Shown here: piece by piece, positions 28,346-37,850 of the stretch
How positions within the stretch are numbered: position 1 is the stretch's first letter
Layout: each line of letters starts with the position of its first letter
DNA from: Gilliamella bombicola
Lineage (GTDB): Bacteria; Pseudomonadota; Gammaproteobacteria; Enterobacterales; Orbaceae
Length of the DNA: 64,000 nucleotides
Direction of reading: 5' to 3'
NCBI RefSeq assembly: GCF_900094945.1
Contig: NZ_FMAQ01000001.1
Span: 62,001 to 126,000, forward strand
Made by a program: the position numbers and the translations under genes
The notes under the pieces: model-generated
Told to the model about the DNA's origin: nothing
The model's database searches: none
Seen by the model: only the letters and a program-made list of their open reading frames with translations

Positions 28346-29806
28346 ATGTCAGATAAAAAAGTACTAACCACTAATAATGGCGCACCAATAGCCGATAACC
28401 AAAACTCTCGAACTGCCGGTCCTCGTGGTCCAGTTTTGTTAGACGATTTCCAACTTATCGAAAAACTTGCCCATTTTAACCGTGAAAATATCCCTGAACG
28501 ACGAGTACACGCCAAAGGCTCTGGCGCACATGGTACCTTTACGGTAACAAATGATATCACCCAATATTCTCATGCTAGCCTATTTGCTAAAGTTGGTAAA
28601 CAAACCCCAGTTTTTGCAAGGTTTTCAACTGTTGGTGGAGAACGAGGCTCATCGGATACAGCGCGTGATCCCCGAGGGTTTTCAGTCAAGTTTTATACCG
28701 ATCAAGGTAACTGGGATATTGTAGGCAACAATACTCCTGTCTTTTTTATTCGTGATGCGCTCAAATTTCCTGACTTTATTCATACCCAAAAACGTGACCC
28801 TAAAACCAATTTAAAAGATCCGCAAATGATGTGGGATTTCTGGTCTTTATCACCAGAATCACTTCATCAAGTCACTATTCTATTTTCTGATCGTGGTATT
28901 CCTGATGGTTATCGACATATGCACGGCTATGGCAGCCATACCTATAGCTTAATAAATGAAGATGGCGTTCGCACTTGGGTAAAATGGCATTTTAGGACTG
29001 AACAAGGCATCAAAAATATTCATCCCCAAAAAGCGGCAGAGATGGATGGAGCCAATCCAGATTCGGCACAAGAGGATTTATTTAAAGCCATTGAACATGG
29101 CGACTACCCAAAATGGCGTCTTTACATACAAGTCATGACCGAAGAGCAAGCCAATAACCATCCTGAAAATCCGTTTGATGTGACTAAAGTGTGGTCACAA
29201 AAACAATATCCATTAATCGAAGTCGGTGTAATGGAACTGAATCGTAATCCTGAAAACTATTTTGCAGAAGTTGAACAAGCGGCCTTTGAACCAAGCAATG
29301 TGGTGCCTGGAACAGGTTTATCACCAGATAAGATGCTACAAGGTCGAATTTTTGCTTATGCCGATGCACACCGCTATCGTATTGGTACTAATTATCAACA
29401 ATTGCCAATCAATGCCCCAAAATGCCCAGTACACAATTATCAACGCGATGGTGCAATGCGTTTTTATAGCCCAGATAATGCCCCTAACTATGAGCCTAAT
29501 AGCGTCGATAATGCACCAAAACAGCAACCACAATACGCCGAACCACCAATGCATGTACCAGCTGGAACAATGGATAGGCACGATCATCGTGTTGATGACG
29601 ATTATTACTCACAGCCACGCGCATTATTTAATTTAATGAATCCCGATCAAAAGCAACTGCTTATTGATAATATCGTTGGCTCAATGAAAAATGTAAAGCG
29701 TGACATTCAAATTAGACAGCTCAAACACTTCTACAAAGTACATCCTGATTATGGTTCTGGAATTGCCAAAGGACTAGGGATCGATGTTGACCTAATAAAA
29801 AGCTAG
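28346..29806 (+). CDS. katA: monofunctional haem catalase KatA
   Basis: A 486-aa small-subunit (clade 3-type) catalase. Catalytic His55 is in [12 protein letters not shown], Asn128 in [13 protein letters not shown], and the proximal haem ligand Tyr338 in [13 protein letters not shown], with Arg334. It has no signal peptide and is cytosolic. A strong AAAGGAGTG ribosome-binding site precedes the ATG. It destroys hydrogen peroxide, useful for a host-associated microaerophile. Confidence 0.96.
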   Translation: MSDKKVLTTNNGAPIADNQNSRTAGPRGPVLLDDFQLIEKLAHFNRENIPERRVHAKGSGAHGTFTVTNDITQYSHASLFAKVGKQTPVFARFSTVGGERGSSDTARDPRGFSVKFYTDQGNWDIVGNNTPVFFIRDALKFPDFIHTQKRDPKTNLKDPQMMWDFWSLSPESLHQVTILFSDRGIPDGYRHMHGYGSHTYSLINEDGVRTWVKWHFRTEQGIKNIHPQKAAEMDGANPDSAQEDLFKAIEHGDYPKWRLYIQVMTEEQANNHPENPFDVTKVWSQKQYPLIEVGVMELNRNPENYFAEVEQAAFEPSNVVPGTGLSPDKMLQGRIFAYADAHRYRIGTNYQQLPINAPKCPVHNYQRDGAMRFYSPDNAPNYEPNSVDNAPKQQPQYAEPPMHVPAGTMDRHDHRVDDDYYSQPRALFNLMNPDQKQLLIDNIVGSMKNVKRDIQIRQLKHFYKVHPDYGSGIAKGLGIDVDLIKS

Positions 29807-29819
29807 TACTTAAAATAAC

Positions 29820-29845
29820 AATGCCGACTAAAATTGGTCGGCATT
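29820..29845 (+). terminator. rho-independent terminator of katA
   Basis: A 9-bp stem (aatgccgac/gtcggcatt) with an 8-nt loop and a following TTCATTTT, 14 bases past the katA stop. Confidence 0.8.
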
Positions 29846-29867
29846 TTCATTTTGATAATGGCACTAT

Positions 29868-30479
29868 TTATAACTTAACTATTTGCTTCAACTCATTCAA
29901 TAATCTTGAGTAATCTACTTTAGTAAAGTCAGTGACATCAACTTGAATCAAGTTACCTAAAACAAATTGATCATACTGCCGCATTTGGCAAACTTGATAG
30001 AATTGATCCTTAGTGATTAAATCATCAGCAAGATTTCGATTTTCTAACGTATCGCCATAATGATAATGTTGCATAATATGACATAAATGGCGCTCAGGTG
30101 AACGATCACGCTGGTAACGACGTTGCCATATCACATCAAAATCAGCAACTAAGCGAATGGTTATCACTTGATAGTGATATTGCTCAGCAAATTCACTCAG
30201 TTGCCTTTTTTGCTTATCACTAAATGGGTATTCAGAAATAATCACCCTTTTACCTGCATCCATATACAGTTGTAAAACACCGTAATAAAATTGCCAAACT
30301 TTGTGTTCTAACGCTTCCTTTTCAGCTTTACAATTAAAGCCAATAGACTCAGCATATAAAATTTTGGCTTCATCGGGTGTGATAACAAAGCTATCTTTAA
30401 ATTGCTGTTGCAATTGATTAACTAGATAGGTTTTTCCCGTACATGGACAGCCTGCCAGTAAAATTAAATATTTCTGCAT
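29868..30479 (-). CDS. P-loop kinase-like protein of the PTS operon
   Basis: A 203-aa protein with a Walker A motif GCPCTGKT (residues 10-17), a DxxK-like region (TPDEAKI), and a helical lid with RRYQRDRSPERH. It resembles the AAA_33/zeta-toxin-like small-molecule kinases. It is the last gene of the PTS operon, 11 bp after the aldolase. A sugar or sugar-phosphate kinase role is suggested by position only. Confidence 0.7.
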   Translation of the reverse strand: MQKYLILLAGCPCTGKTYLVNQLQQQFKDSFVITPDEAKILYAESIGFNCKAEKEALEHKVWQFYYGVLQLYMDAGKRVIISEYPFSDKQKRQLSEFAEQYHYQVITIRLVADFDVIWQRRYQRDRSPERHLCHIMQHYHYGDTLENRNLADDLITKDQFYQVCQMRQYDQFVLGNLIQVDVTDFTKVDYSRLLNELKQIVKL

Positions 30480-30490
30480 GCTTACATACC

Positions 30491-31348
30491 CTAGTTAATA
30501 CGACTATTAACGTTAAGAAACAAACTCATTTTATGTTTGACAATTTCTTTAACCGCTTGATTAGCGGGAATAATATTGTGCCGTAATGATTTATTCACTT
30601 CAGTATCAGCAAACTTATCTTTGGCAACTTGCGTCCAATTAACTAATAGTTCGGTACCTACATTAAATTTACGAATACCATTATTAATCAGTTCTGGGTA
30701 ATCTTCTTCTTTAACACCAGTACCACCATGAATAACCAAAGGAATATCAACCATAGCGTGAATCTCTTTTAATAGCGGAATATTCACCTCTGTTTTTGAT
30801 TTAAACTGTCCATGATTAGTACCAATGGCAACAGCTAATGCATCAATACCCGTGGCTTGAACAAACGCTAACGCATCTTTCGGTTTGGTATAAACTCGAT
30901 CGTTAGGATCAACATGAATGCCCTCTTCTGTTCCGCCTATCGTGCCTAATTCACCTTCGACCGATACGCCACGTGCATGCGCATACTCAACCACCGCACG
31001 GGTTTTTAAAATATTTTCTTTAAATGGTAAGGATGAGCCATCAAACATCACCGAGGTAAAACCACTATCGATAGCTTCTTTAATATCATCAAAACTTTTA
31101 GCATGATCTAAATGCAATACAGCATCAACAATCTCTTCATCGGCGATTGCTTTTACCGCATTAACCAATACTTTAAAGCCAATATAGCGTGCGGTATCAA
31201 CGCTAGTTTGTATAATAATTGGTGCACCAACTTCTTTCGCTGCGCGTAGCATATCAGGCAGCATTTCTAAGTTATGCGTGTTAAACGCACCAACGGTAAA
31301 ATTGAGTTTTTGAGCTAATAATGTGACATCTTTTAGTGTGGTATACAT
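30491..31348 (-). CDS. class II ketose-bisphosphate aldolase
   Basis: A 285-aa zinc aldolase of the FbaA/GatY/KbaY family. Zinc and catalytic residues are visible: D81-H82 in HLDHAKS, E132 in VEGELGTIGG, H178 in GTNHGQF and H206 in IHGGTGV. Length and sequence are closer to tagatose- or fructose-bisphosphate aldolases of the KbaY type than to housekeeping FbaA. Being in a PTS operon, it probably splits a ketose 1,6-bisphosphate derived from the imported sugar. The substrate cannot be fixed from sequence. Confidence 0.85.
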   Translation of the reverse strand: MYTTLKDVTLLAQKLNFTVGAFNTHNLEMLPDMLRAAKEVGAPIIIQTSVDTARYIGFKVLVNAVKAIADEEIVDAVLHLDHAKSFDDIKEAIDSGFTSVMFDGSSLPFKENILKTRAVVEYAHARGVSVEGELGTIGGTEEGIHVDPNDRVYTKPKDALAFVQATGIDALAVAIGTNHGQFKSKTEVNIPLLKEIHAMVDIPLVIHGGTGVKEEDYPELINNGIRKFNVGTELLVNWTQVAKDKFADTEVNKSLRHNIIPANQAVKEIVKHKMSLFLNVNSRIN

Positions 31349-31359
31349 AATCGTTTCCT

Positions 31360-31767
31360 TTAATCTCGTTGAACCGTAACTTGTTTGGCAATGTTGCGCA
31401 TGGAATCCATTTTATTCATCCAAAAATCAATATCGTCCATTGAACCATGTTTTGCGGCATCGGCACGTTTATGGTTGTACAAATTCATTAATGCTTTATA
31501 ACCTTCTCCAATTGATTTTTTATGTTGTAAACTCTTTTCTAAATACTCAATTGCAAAATCAACACGATCTAATTGGCAATAAAGAAGCCCTGTTGTTTCA
31601 CATAATGAGGCTAAAGTTACCGCATCATCTGTATGATCAATTTGTTGTAACAATTGACTAATTGATTGTTCAATTTGGTCAATTTGTGTTGATGTCAGGC
31701 TACTTGTTATGTCTGGTTTATCAACCAACTCTTTTTTGGGCTTACTTTTTTTAAAAAAGTTAAACAT
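31360..31767 (-). CDS. uncharacterised TPR-like protein of the PTS operon
   Basis: A 135-aa protein. It has a basic N-terminus (MFNFFKKSKPKK), a helical region of one or two tetratricopeptide-like repeats (DDAVTLASLCETTGLLYCQLDRVDFAIEYLEKSLQHKKSIGEGYKALMNLYN), and no signal peptide. I do not recognise the family. Located between the IIC and aldolase genes with short gaps; probably cytosolic and perhaps a scaffold or regulator for the pathway. Confidence 0.65.
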   Translation of the reverse strand: MFNFFKKSKPKKELVDKPDITSSLTSTQIDQIEQSISQLLQQIDHTDDAVTLASLCETTGLLYCQLDRVDFAIEYLEKSLQHKKSIGEGYKALMNLYNHKRADAAKHGSMDDIDFWMNKMDSMRNIAKQVTVQRD

Positions 31768-31781
31768 AGCAAACTCCTATC

Positions 31782-33071
31782 CTAAAAATGCTTTAATAAA
31801 GGACTTAAAATCCATGCATAAAGTAACGCCGCTGTAACTGTATCAACATCGGTTGCTGTTGCATTAATAAAGCCCATTTGATTAAAGATAGTCACCAGTA
31901 ATGCAGGTAATAAAGTAATAAAGAAACCATGCGCAATACCACCAATGAGCGCACCACGGCGACCACCAACAGCATTACCAAATATGCCTGCGGTACCACC
32001 AGCAAAAAAGTTGGTTAACATTCCTGGTAAAATCATGGCTAATCCAAAAGCTGGTAACGTCAACATCGCAATCACAGTACCAATTGATGTGGTAATAAAA
32101 CCTAAAATGACTGCATTTGGGCTATAAGGAAAAAACACAGGACAATCAAGCGCCGGTATAGCATTAGGAACCACTTTCATCGCAATACCTCTAAATGCGG
32201 GTACAATTTCACCGAGCAATAACCTAACGCCAGCTAATAACACATAGATCCCCACAACAAAAATAATGGCTTGCGTAAAGGCATACATCACATAATTTTG
32301 GCTACCCGATAATGTTGAAGCATACTCCTCACCGGCAAAAAGAACCGTAATAATATAGAGTGGGATCATAACGACCATGACTGACAGATAGGTATCTTGC
32401 AAAAATTCAAATGATTTAGGTAATTTCATCTCTTCAATTGAACGTTTGTTTTCACCTTTCTCCCCCACAACATAAGCAACACCCGCTTCAAACAAATAAC
32501 CAATTGTACAAAAGTGACCAAGCGCAATGTCATTAGATCCCGTCACTTTACGAATAATCGGCTGTGCAATAGCTGGCATAAATACCGCAAAAAGTGCACC
32601 AACAAAACCGCCGACTACAATTAACACGACTCCAGAAAGTCCAGCAAAACTACCAAATACCGTGGTCATGGTTGCCATCCAGAGAATAGCCTGACCAGTT
32701 AAAAAGATATATTTCCAGCGAGTAAAACGGGCAATTAGAATATTAAAGATAAAAATCATCAAAAAAGTCAAAGCAATATCACGACCTAAACCTAACTGAT
32801 TCATGGCTTGGCCATTAATCGCTTCAATAGACGGGATAATCCCTTGCATATCAAATCCAGCGGTAAAAATGTGCCCGAAATAGGTCAAACTGCCAACAAT
32901 AATACTTGACCCCGCATTGAGCACTTGAAAGCCCAATAATGTTTTAAGCGATCCCGAAATAATTTGACCTACTGATTTACGTTGCAACATCAAGCCAAAC
33001 ATAGCAATGAGACTAATTGTTATCGACGCTTGCGTTAAAATATTATCAATAATAAAGTTAATTACGTTCAT
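31782..33071 (-). CDS. PTS IIC permease, ascorbate (UlaA/SgaT) type
   Basis: A 429-aa polytopic membrane protein of the SgaT/UlaA family: LKTLLGFQVLNAGSSIIVGSL, IFNILIARFTRWKYIFLTGQAI, LDCPVFFPYSPNAVILGFITT, and GGRRGALIGGIAHGFFITLLPALL. About 11 membrane segments. It transports the sugar while IIB phosphorylates it. The family handles ascorbate in E. coli, but relatives take other sugars; the aldolase downstream argues against simple ascorbate use. Confidence 0.88.
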   Translation of the reverse strand: MNVINFIIDNILTQASITISLIAMFGLMLQRKSVGQIISGSLKTLLGFQVLNAGSSIIVGSLTYFGHIFTAGFDMQGIIPSIEAINGQAMNQLGLGRDIALTFLMIFIFNILIARFTRWKYIFLTGQAILWMATMTTVFGSFAGLSGVVLIVVGGFVGALFAVFMPAIAQPIIRKVTGSNDIALGHFCTIGYLFEAGVAYVVGEKGENKRSIEEMKLPKSFEFLQDTYLSVMVVMIPLYIITVLFAGEEYASTLSGSQNYVMYAFTQAIIFVVGIYVLLAGVRLLLGEIVPAFRGIAMKVVPNAIPALDCPVFFPYSPNAVILGFITTSIGTVIAMLTLPAFGLAMILPGMLTNFFAGGTAGIFGNAVGGRRGALIGGIAHGFFITLLPALLVTIFNQMGFINATATDVDTVTAALLYAWILSPLLKHF

Positions 33072-33092
33072 AGTATTCTCCTATTTGGCAAT

Positions 33093-33395
33093 TTAAAGCA
33101 GCCCTTTTTGTTGCAATACTGGACTTAACTTCTCATCTATTTCAGTTTTTGAGACAATATTTTTGAGATAAACAATTGAGGTCTGTTCACGGATATTAAA
33201 CTTAGCAAACTGTGGACGAAAATTTTCAGCCGTGATAATAATATCGGCGTTCATAGAAGCAGCAGATGAAATATCCGTATGATCCAACTTAGCATCAATT
33301 CCTTTGGCTTTTAGCACGTCTTCAGTCGCCATTTGCGCGGCAAAACTACTGCCTAATCCCGCACCACAAACAAATAAAATAGTTAAATTACTCAT
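33093..33395 (-). CDS. PTS IIB protein, ascorbate/galactitol type
   Basis: A 100-aa IIB with the phosphocysteine loop near the N-terminus (LFVCGAGLGSS, Cys10). The ATG at 33395 has an AGGAGG ribosome-binding site at 7 bases and is preferred over the in-frame TTG at 33401. It receives phosphate from a IIA domain, which here is only visible fused to the regulator upstream. IIC follows after 21 bp. Confidence 0.88.
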   Translation of the reverse strand: MSNLTILFVCGAGLGSSFAAQMATEDVLKAKGIDAKLDHTDISSAASMNADIIITAENFRPQFAKFNIREQTSIVYLKNIVSKTEIDEKLSPVLQQKGLL

Positions 33396-33421
33396 TTTCA
33401 ATCCTCCTATAATTTAATGGT

Positions 33422-35524
33422 TCAATCCGAATTAGGTTCATTAAATAAAATGTTCTTAAATTGCTGTACCGAATGACACATTGTTAAGCTTTCAAGTTTT
33501 TGTTCATCATTAATTAACTCAATCAAACTACGCATAATATTGAGATGAGAAAACGAATCGATAGCAGCTAAACAAAATATGATTTTAACAGGTCCCATTT
33601 CTGAATTACCAAAATCCACGGGATGACGGAGAGTCACGACACTCACCCCTAACTGGTTTACACCATCTTCAGGGCGAGCGTGTGCCAGCGCTAAATTTTT
33701 GCCTATAACGATATACGGACCATATTGCTCGACCGACGTAATCATGGCATCAATATAAGATGGTAAAATAAATTGTTTTTTTAATAATGGCTCAGCCGCA
33801 ATTTTGATCGCTTGTTGCCAATTTGAACTATCTTGCTGCAATATAATGTCATTATCGGTAAGAATATCTTTCAACATAGGCTGGATTTTCCTTTTATTGA
33901 TTTTAAGATTATTAATCGCTAAACATTTTTCGAGTTGGTTATAAATAGGTGCTGACACGATGCCACCACTTTGTTGAATCAAATCAACCAATGAATAGAA
34001 AAGATCGGTCGCATCAACCAAATTATTTACAACGCGTTGATTAGCCCTGTGCTTAGCTAAGAAATCAGTGATAATAGGATGATTTTTCTCTTTTAAAATC
34101 GGTTCTAACACCAATACTGGATGAGCTAAGTGTGGTAATGGAAAAGTAGAAAATATTAAGTCAAAATCGAGTTGAGCTAATAAATTCTGATCATTACGTC
34201 CCAAAATGGCTAGTACATCAATATTAAAAAACTCTTTAAGTGTTTCTGCTAATAAGTTAGAAGTTGCTATACCATGGTCACAAAAGACCACTGCTTTAAA
34301 ATAGTAGCTTCGCTCTTGATTAATTGCGCTTGCAAAGGTAGAAAAATGAATAGTTAAAAAGGCAATTTCGTCATCAGATACTTTATGAGTTAAGGTCGTT
34401 TCAAGTTCTTGCATAAACATAGCAATAACTGAATAAATTGCACCATAGTTTTGTTTGATGTTATCGAGTAATGGATTAATAATATGAATATTATTACTCA
34501 CTCGCGCAATAAGACCTGCTAAATGTTTACATAAATTTTCGTACAGCTGTTCTTGTTTAGTTGAAAATGGAATTTGTGTTTTTTCTTCGACATAATTAAC
34601 TAACTTAATCGCTAATAACTGCGCATTTACCCACTCTATATAGTTATTGATATCCTTGGTATTGAACGCTTCTAGCATATAAATAATGTATTGTTGTTCT
34701 TGTCTATTAACTTGCAAAGCAACATGCCGACAAACCAAATGAATAAATTTTGCTATTTCGCCCAAATCATTATTATTAAAATCAGTTCTTATCATGGTGA
34801 GATGATGTTGCTGCTGGTTTCTAATTACCCAAATAGCAGTAAAAACAACCAGTTGTTGGATATAAATCTCATCATGAATCTGGCTAATAGTTTGGTGGGC
34901 TAATTTTAATAAGTCACAGATAAGAGATTGAGGAATATAATTAAACAATAACTGCTGTATCAAGCTTAATTCATTTAATGGTTTATCAAATTCTAAATTA
35001 CCTGCGAACTGATTAATCGCTTCATACATCATCAAACGAATAGAGCGTTCTAAACCAACAAACTGCATACCCGATTTAGGCTGGCTACTTAATTCAATAT
35101 CATATTTTTTCAGCCGAGCTTTGAGTTTTCTAATATCTTCATCTAAAACACTTTTTGAAACAAAAAAAATACTTTCTTTATGACTGAGAATGGTTGGAGA
35201 GGCAGAAAACGCAATAGACAGTAACAAATCAAATTGACGTTCATCTTTACTTAAAATTGATGAAGTTGGCACGCCCAACAATGCGTTGTGAATTAACTGT
35301 TTTTGATCTTGCGTCGCATTGATTATAAAACCTTTACTACGCACTGTTGAAATTAAAGGAAATTGTCTTTGCGTTAAAAACTCATTAATTTCTTGGATTT
35401 CATTGCGAATGGTTCGCGCACTAATCTGAAACTCTTCCGACAACATCTCGGAGGTGATCGGATAGTCGATTGAAATAAATTTTTTAAATAACTCAATGGT
35501 TCTTGTTCGCATAAGCTTATTCAC
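33422..35524 (-). CDS. PRD-containing transcription regulator with IIB- and IIA-like domains (MtlR/LicR type)
   Basis: A 700-aa regulator. N-terminal winged-helix and HTH domains (ITSEMLSEEFQISARTIRNEIQEI) are followed by two PRD domains (about 170-400), a galactitol-type IIB-like domain (about 407-500, VFCDHGIATSNLLAETLKEFF), and a C-terminal IIA domain (about 550-695) with the phospho-His in LALAHARPEDGV. Such proteins are activated or silenced by PTS phosphorylation of PRD His residues. It begins the operon. No separate IIA gene is present, so this IIA domain may also feed the neighbouring IIB. Confidence 0.85.
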   Translation of the reverse strand: MNKLMRTRTIELFKKFISIDYPITSEMLSEEFQISARTIRNEIQEINEFLTQRQFPLISTVRSKGFIINATQDQKQLIHNALLGVPTSSILSKDERQFDLLLSIAFSASPTILSHKESIFFVSKSVLDEDIRKLKARLKKYDIELSSQPKSGMQFVGLERSIRLMMYEAINQFAGNLEFDKPLNELSLIQQLLFNYIPQSLICDLLKLAHQTISQIHDEIYIQQLVVFTAIWVIRNQQQHHLTMIRTDFNNNDLGEIAKFIHLVCRHVALQVNRQEQQYIIYMLEAFNTKDINNYIEWVNAQLLAIKLVNYVEEKTQIPFSTKQEQLYENLCKHLAGLIARVSNNIHIINPLLDNIKQNYGAIYSVIAMFMQELETTLTHKVSDDEIAFLTIHFSTFASAINQERSYYFKAVVFCDHGIATSNLLAETLKEFFNIDVLAILGRNDQNLLAQLDFDLIFSTFPLPHLAHPVLVLEPILKEKNHPIITDFLAKHRANQRVVNNLVDATDLFYSLVDLIQQSGGIVSAPIYNQLEKCLAINNLKINKRKIQPMLKDILTDNDIILQQDSSNWQQAIKIAAEPLLKKQFILPSYIDAMITSVEQYGPYIVIGKNLALAHARPEDGVNQLGVSVVTLRHPVDFGNSEMGPVKIIFCLAAIDSFSHLNIMRSLIELINDEQKLESLTMCHSVQQFKNILFNEPNSD

Positions 35525-35951
35525 CTATTTACTTCATAAATTAAGTATAAGTGAGATAGATTTGCTTACCTAGTTGGTATTTTTGCCAATAAAAATGGCA
35601 AAAATTACTAGTAAAAAAAGAAAAAAGATTGAAAGAAGAAAATAGTGTTAAATAACACACACAAAATAATGTTAATAAAATATTGATTATAATTATTTTT
35701 TAACAATAACCGCTGAAGATCAGCGACCTGTTCTGCGAACTATTAGTCTATATGAAAAACCGCTTTGCAACCCCGTTTTTATTGTGTATTTTCCCATCTA
35801 AAAGGCATTACCATACCCAATAATATTTATAGCCTGAAACGGCTATACAAAAATTTTTAGAATTTATTAATATATAGGGTGAAAGAGTGTTATTTGTCCA
35901 TCATGTTTAGGTAAAATAATCAAAAGATTAAAGATAAAAAAGGATTAACCA
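35525..35951. other. intergenic region with inverted repeat upstream of the PTS regulator
   Basis: No gene seen. A perfect 10-bp inverted repeat, atttttgcca (35579-35588) and tggcaaaaat (35596-35605), sits about 55-80 bp upstream of the regulator start and is a candidate operator. A short hairpin (atagcc/ggctat, 35829-35846) lies further right. The rest is AT-rich and featureless. Confidence 0.45.
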
Positions 35952-36386
35952 ATGAAAATCATTAAGCTAGTTGTTATATTGTTGTTTAATTGTGTCGGAG
36001 GATTGCTAAGTTATCAATGGTGCTATCGCTTTATCAAAAAACAATACAATACACCTGAATATTATTATTTAATATATTATGGCTTGTGTTATTTCTGTTT
36101 TATTCTTATTTCAATCTTCATTTTAAACAAAATAAAAAAATCATCTGGATTAGTCATTTGTGGTTTACTTATTGGCATTTTAATTAGCCTCATTTTTATG
36201 ATTATCCGCCAGCTAATTCAAGATCCTTATTTATATCAGCGTTATTTAATTAATTTAATTGGTATTGATTTGCTGATATCATCATGGATTACTCTTAATT
36301 TTATAATATATCCAGCAATTTTATTGTGTTGTCATTACTCGATTTTTTTGATTGAAAAAATATATAGCAAAATTAGTTTAAACTGA
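35952..36386 (+). CDS. small membrane protein of unknown function
   Basis: A 144-aa hydrophobic protein with four predicted membrane helices (about 5-22, 38-59, 68-88 and 105-136) and a short basic C-terminus. I do not recognise a family. Single gene, AT-rich codons, preceded by AAAAGGA near the ATG. It sits between two convergent or unrelated operons. Confidence 0.55.
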   Translation: MKIIKLVVILLFNCVGGLLSYQWCYRFIKKQYNTPEYYYLIYYGLCYFCFILISIFILNKIKKSSGLVICGLLIGILISLIFMIIRQLIQDPYLYQRYLINLIGIDLLISSWITLNFIIYPAILLCCHYSIFLIEKIYSKISLN

Positions 36387-36466
36387 CAGTAAAGTATCAA
36401 AACTAATAGATACGCTTTGCTCACTGCGCCGGTATATCAAAAATGTATGCCTGAGTTGTTTTAACA

Positions 36467-37078
36467 TTAACGACGTTTTTTTCGGGCCGTTATCGCCACC
36501 AATAACGGACGATGGCATTTATAAATCATGTCTGCAGGTAACATAATTAATTCAGCCAACGGCACCGTCCAATCAGGAATTTCGGTATTTTCAGGGTGTT
36601 TATCATCAATAGGAATATCAATAGAATAACGCTGTGCACTGGCAAACAACGCTTGTTTTTTAGCGATATCAGTATCATCGGCATCATTTAGCATTTGGCA
36701 GTTATCAAGCACTTTTTGAGCAAAAAGATCAGGCCAATTGGCAGGCTGATCTTTAAGTTCAACAAGCTCGGCGATATGCCGAAGCATATCACGAAATAGC
36801 AATAAATAAACCATCTGCAAATTACGACCTGAAAGCTTGGCTAATTGATCGTCAGATAATTTATCATTAATAACACTCGGTCCCCACTTAAAAAACAAAG
36901 TATCTTTATAAATTTTGATAATTGGTTTAATTGCTTTAAATTGTGGTTTAATTAGTTTGTCAATTTCACCTGAAAGTTGCATAGTAGGGTAACCAACACG
37001 ATTACGTCCATTAAGGTCTCGCTCAGTAAGTGGCTTTTGTTTTTTTCGAGATAACAATTTTTTAATTAACCCAAACAT
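36467..37078 (-). CDS. uncharacterised protein downstream of rlmB
   Basis: A 203-aa soluble protein with basic termini (LLSRKKQKP and ITARKKRR) and a helical middle (LQMVYLLLFRDMLRHIAELVEL). No family recognised. It starts 12 bp after rlmB and so closes the rnr-rlmB operon, which suggests a link with RNA metabolism; that is inference from position only. Confidence 0.65.
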   Translation of the reverse strand: MFGLIKKLLSRKKQKPLTERDLNGRNRVGYPTMQLSGEIDKLIKPQFKAIKPIIKIYKDTLFFKWGPSVINDKLSDDQLAKLSGRNLQMVYLLLFRDMLRHIAELVELKDQPANWPDLFAQKVLDNCQMLNDADDTDIAKKQALFASAQRYSIDIPIDDKHPENTEIPDWTVPLAELIMLPADMIYKCHRPLLVAITARKKRR

Positions 37079-37090
37079 ATTAATCCCTTA

Positions 37091-37843
37091 CTATCTATTT
37101 TTTTGCCGCACAATTTCAAATAAACAAACACCAGTTGCTACCGACACATTAAGCGATGACACAATGCCGGCCATTGGAATGCTGACTAACTCATCGCAGT
37201 GCTCTTTAGTTAAACGGCGCATCCCTTCACCTTCCGCCCCCATCACCAAAGCAATTGGAATCGCTGTTGATGTTTTATAAAAATCGGTTTGATAAAGCGT
37301 ACAATCAGCTTCGCCAGCAGTACCCACAATCCAAACTTGATATTCATCTTGTAACATTCGCATCGTACGTGCCAAATTGGTCACTCTAACCACCGGTACA
37401 CTTTCAGCTGCGCCACAGGCAACTTTTTGTGCGGTGGAATTAAGCGGTGCTGAGCGATCTTTTGGCACAATAATAAAATCGACTCCAGCGGCATCAGCGG
37501 TACGTATACAGGCACCTAAATTATGCGGATCGGTAACACCATCTAAAATCAAAATAACGGGGGTTGGTTGCTGTTCCATCAATAACGGGATATCATTTTC
37601 TTGATATCCTCGGCTCGGTTTTACCATAGCTAAAATACCTTGATGCACACCGTTTTTTGACTTTTCATCTAACCATTGACGATTAGCTATTTTCACTGGC
37701 AAGCCAAGTTGCTCTAACTGACGTACAACGGCAATAAGACGCTTATCTTCACGCCCTTTAATAATAAATACTTCAATAATTCTTTCTGGCGAACGCGCTA
37801 ATAATGCTTCAATGGCATGCAGGCCATAAACTGTTTCACTCAT
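37091..37843 (-). CDS. rlmB: 23S rRNA Gm2251 2'-O-methyltransferase RlmB
   Basis: A 250-aa SPOUT (TrmH-family) methyltransferase: YGLHAIEALL at the N-terminus, GVTDPHNLGACIRTADAAGVD, VMGAEGEGMRRL and SIPMAGIVSSLNVSVATGVCLFE, which form the knotted SAM site. It lies 7 bp after rnr, the same order as in E. coli. Confidence 0.95.
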   Translation of the reverse strand: MSETVYGLHAIEALLARSPERIIEVFIIKGREDKRLIAVVRQLEQLGLPVKIANRQWLDEKSKNGVHQGILAMVKPSRGYQENDIPLLMEQQPTPVILILDGVTDPHNLGACIRTADAAGVDFIIVPKDRSAPLNSTAQKVACGAAESVPVVRVTNLARTMRMLQDEYQVWIVGTAGEADCTLYQTDFYKTSTAIPIALVMGAEGEGMRRLTKEHCDELVSIPMAGIVSSLNVSVATGVCLFEIVRQKNR

Positions 37844-37850
37844 TTATCTG

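Noticed and set aside
29262-29636. 124-codon frame inside katA
   Set aside because: Shadow frame of a clear catalase gene; composition is not protein-like.
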